Below, piece by piece: positions 7,549-7,988 of a DNA stretch of 7,988 nucleotides. The position numbers and the translations under genes were made by a program. Source of the DNA: Bacillota bacterium (GTDB lineage: Bacteria > Bacillota_I > Bacilli_A > RFN20 > CAG-826); assembly GCA_023457325.1 (NCBI GenBank), contig JAEWLX010000092.1, forward strand, positions 1 to 7,988, given 5' to 3'. The notes beneath the pieces were generated by a model that worked only from the letters and a program-made list of their open reading frames with translations, had not been told where the DNA came from and did no database searches. Every line of letters begins with the position of its first letter. Position 1 is the first letter of the stretch.

Positions 7549-7560
7549 AAGAAGAAATCC
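7545..7560 (-). promoter_or_regulatory. cdsA-dxr ATGA translational coupling junction
   Basis: The dxr ATG (7546-7548) overlaps the cdsA TGA stop (7545-7547). Only a weak GGGA, 9 nt upstream and within the cdsA coding end, could serve as a Shine-Dalgarno, so dxr translation probably depends on ribosomes finishing cdsA. This junction decides the dxr start codon. Confidence 0.7.
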
Positions 7561-7988
7561 CATCCATTATTGATAAAAATAATAAGGCTAGCGACAACAA
7601 TTGCGGCAAAGAGTGCTGAATCAAGACGATCTAAAACGCCACCATGACCTTTTAAGAAGGTGCCAAAATCTTTTATTTCGTAATGTCGTTTAATTGAACT
7701 AAATGTGAAATCGCCAAGATTTCCAATAATGGGCATTGCCAAAGATAAAAGAAGAATCCAATACCAATTATCGATTGTTAAAAACGGTAAGATAGGCATT
7801 CCAAAGTGACTGACCGTGATAGCGAAGGCGAATGAAATGACAAAACTGATAATGATGCCACCAAAAAAACCTTCCCAAGTCTTTTTTGGAGAAATGCGGG
7901 GGTTAACTTTTTTCCGACCGAATAACAAGCCAATAAAGTAAGCACCAATATCATTAATCATTACACCGATCGCCAAGTAGATTAGAAG
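7545..7988 (-). CDS. cdsA: Phosphatidate cytidylyltransferase (CDP-diacylglycerol synthase), C-terminal part (5' partial)
   Basis: An integral membrane enzyme making CDP-diacylglycerol from phosphatidic acid and CTP, the branch point to phosphatidylglycerol and related lipids. The frame is open to the right edge, so the N-terminal half is outside; 147 residues are visible. A TTG at 7974-7976 is simply an internal Leu, not the start. Visible in order: an ND pair in a membrane segment (residues 12-13 of the fragment), the conserved SPKKTWEG (33-40), hydrophobic segments about 42-60 and 75-90, then the CDP-diglyceride synthetase signature at 97-123 (SSIKR, KDFG, GHGG and DRLD with D120 and D123), and a last TM about 124-141. 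The residue before GHGG is K where the family usually has P. It overlaps dxr by 4 bp and is the first visible gene of the operon; frr and uppS would be expected further upstream in Firmicutes. Confidence 0.95.
   Translation of the reverse strand, partial: LLIYLAIGVMINDIGAYFIGLLFGRKKVNPRISPKKTWEGFFGGIIISFVISFAFAITVSHFGMPILPFLTIDNWYWILLLSLAMPIIGNLGDFTFSSIKRHYEIKDFGTFLKGHGGVLDRLDSALFAAIVVASLIIFINNGWDFFL

Noticed and set aside
7974..7976. TTG as the start codon of a short cdsA.
   Set aside because: It falls in a conserved membrane segment, and the frame continues upstream to the window edge; the gene is just cut by the window.
1..7988. CRISPR array, insertion sequence, toxin-antitoxin, riboswitch or T-box leader.
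   Set aside because: No spaced direct repeats, terminal inverted repeats, transposase, small paired ORFs or conserved leader structures were seen; intergenic space is too short and is accounted for by tRNAs, promoters and terminators.

Overview
This is a housekeeping segment of an AT-rich, low-GC Gram-positive-type chromosome (Firmicutes/Bacilli or the Tenericutes fringe). The assignment rests on a PolC-type replicative polymerase with the proofreading exonuclease inserted in its PHP domain, and on the adjacency of cdsA, dxr and an rseP/rasP-like protease, a cluster typical of Firmicutes. TGA appears to be a normal stop: cdsA ends on TGA exactly where the family ends, and the tryptophan codons I checked in polC are TGG. 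The code-4 mycoplasmas are therefore unlikely. An Acholeplasma/Izemoplasma-like or other deep-branching Bacilli relative is plausible but unproven.

Layout, left to right: (i) 1-296, plus strand, the 3' end of a gene whose product ends in a GyrI-like effector-binding domain, probably a MerR-family regulator; (ii) 297-656, two minus-strand tRNA genes, tRNA-Arg(CCT) and tRNA-Pro(CGG), with factor-independent terminators and at least one good promoter; (iii) 657-7988, a tightly packed minus-strand operon transcribed right to left: cdsA (5' end outside the window), dxr, rseP-like protease, polC. The junctions are a 4-base ATGA overlap, a 1-base gap and a 9-base gap, so the genes are almost certainly co-transcribed and partly translationally coupled. 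No recognisable terminator separates polC from tRNA-Pro, so the operon transcript may run through that tRNA and stop at the hairpin near 517-537.

Functionally the operon joins phospholipid precursor synthesis (CdsA, CDP-diacylglycerol), isoprenoid precursor synthesis (Dxr, MEP pathway, which feeds the undecaprenyl carrier), intramembrane proteolysis (RseP/RasP) and chromosome replication (PolC). The most notable point is what is missing compared with the Bacillus order: proS does not lie between rseP and polC, and rimP-nusA does not follow polC. I found no mobile element, CRISPR array, defence gene or evidence of a new system. The findings are modest: synteny differences, subfamily-specific motif changes and transcript architecture.
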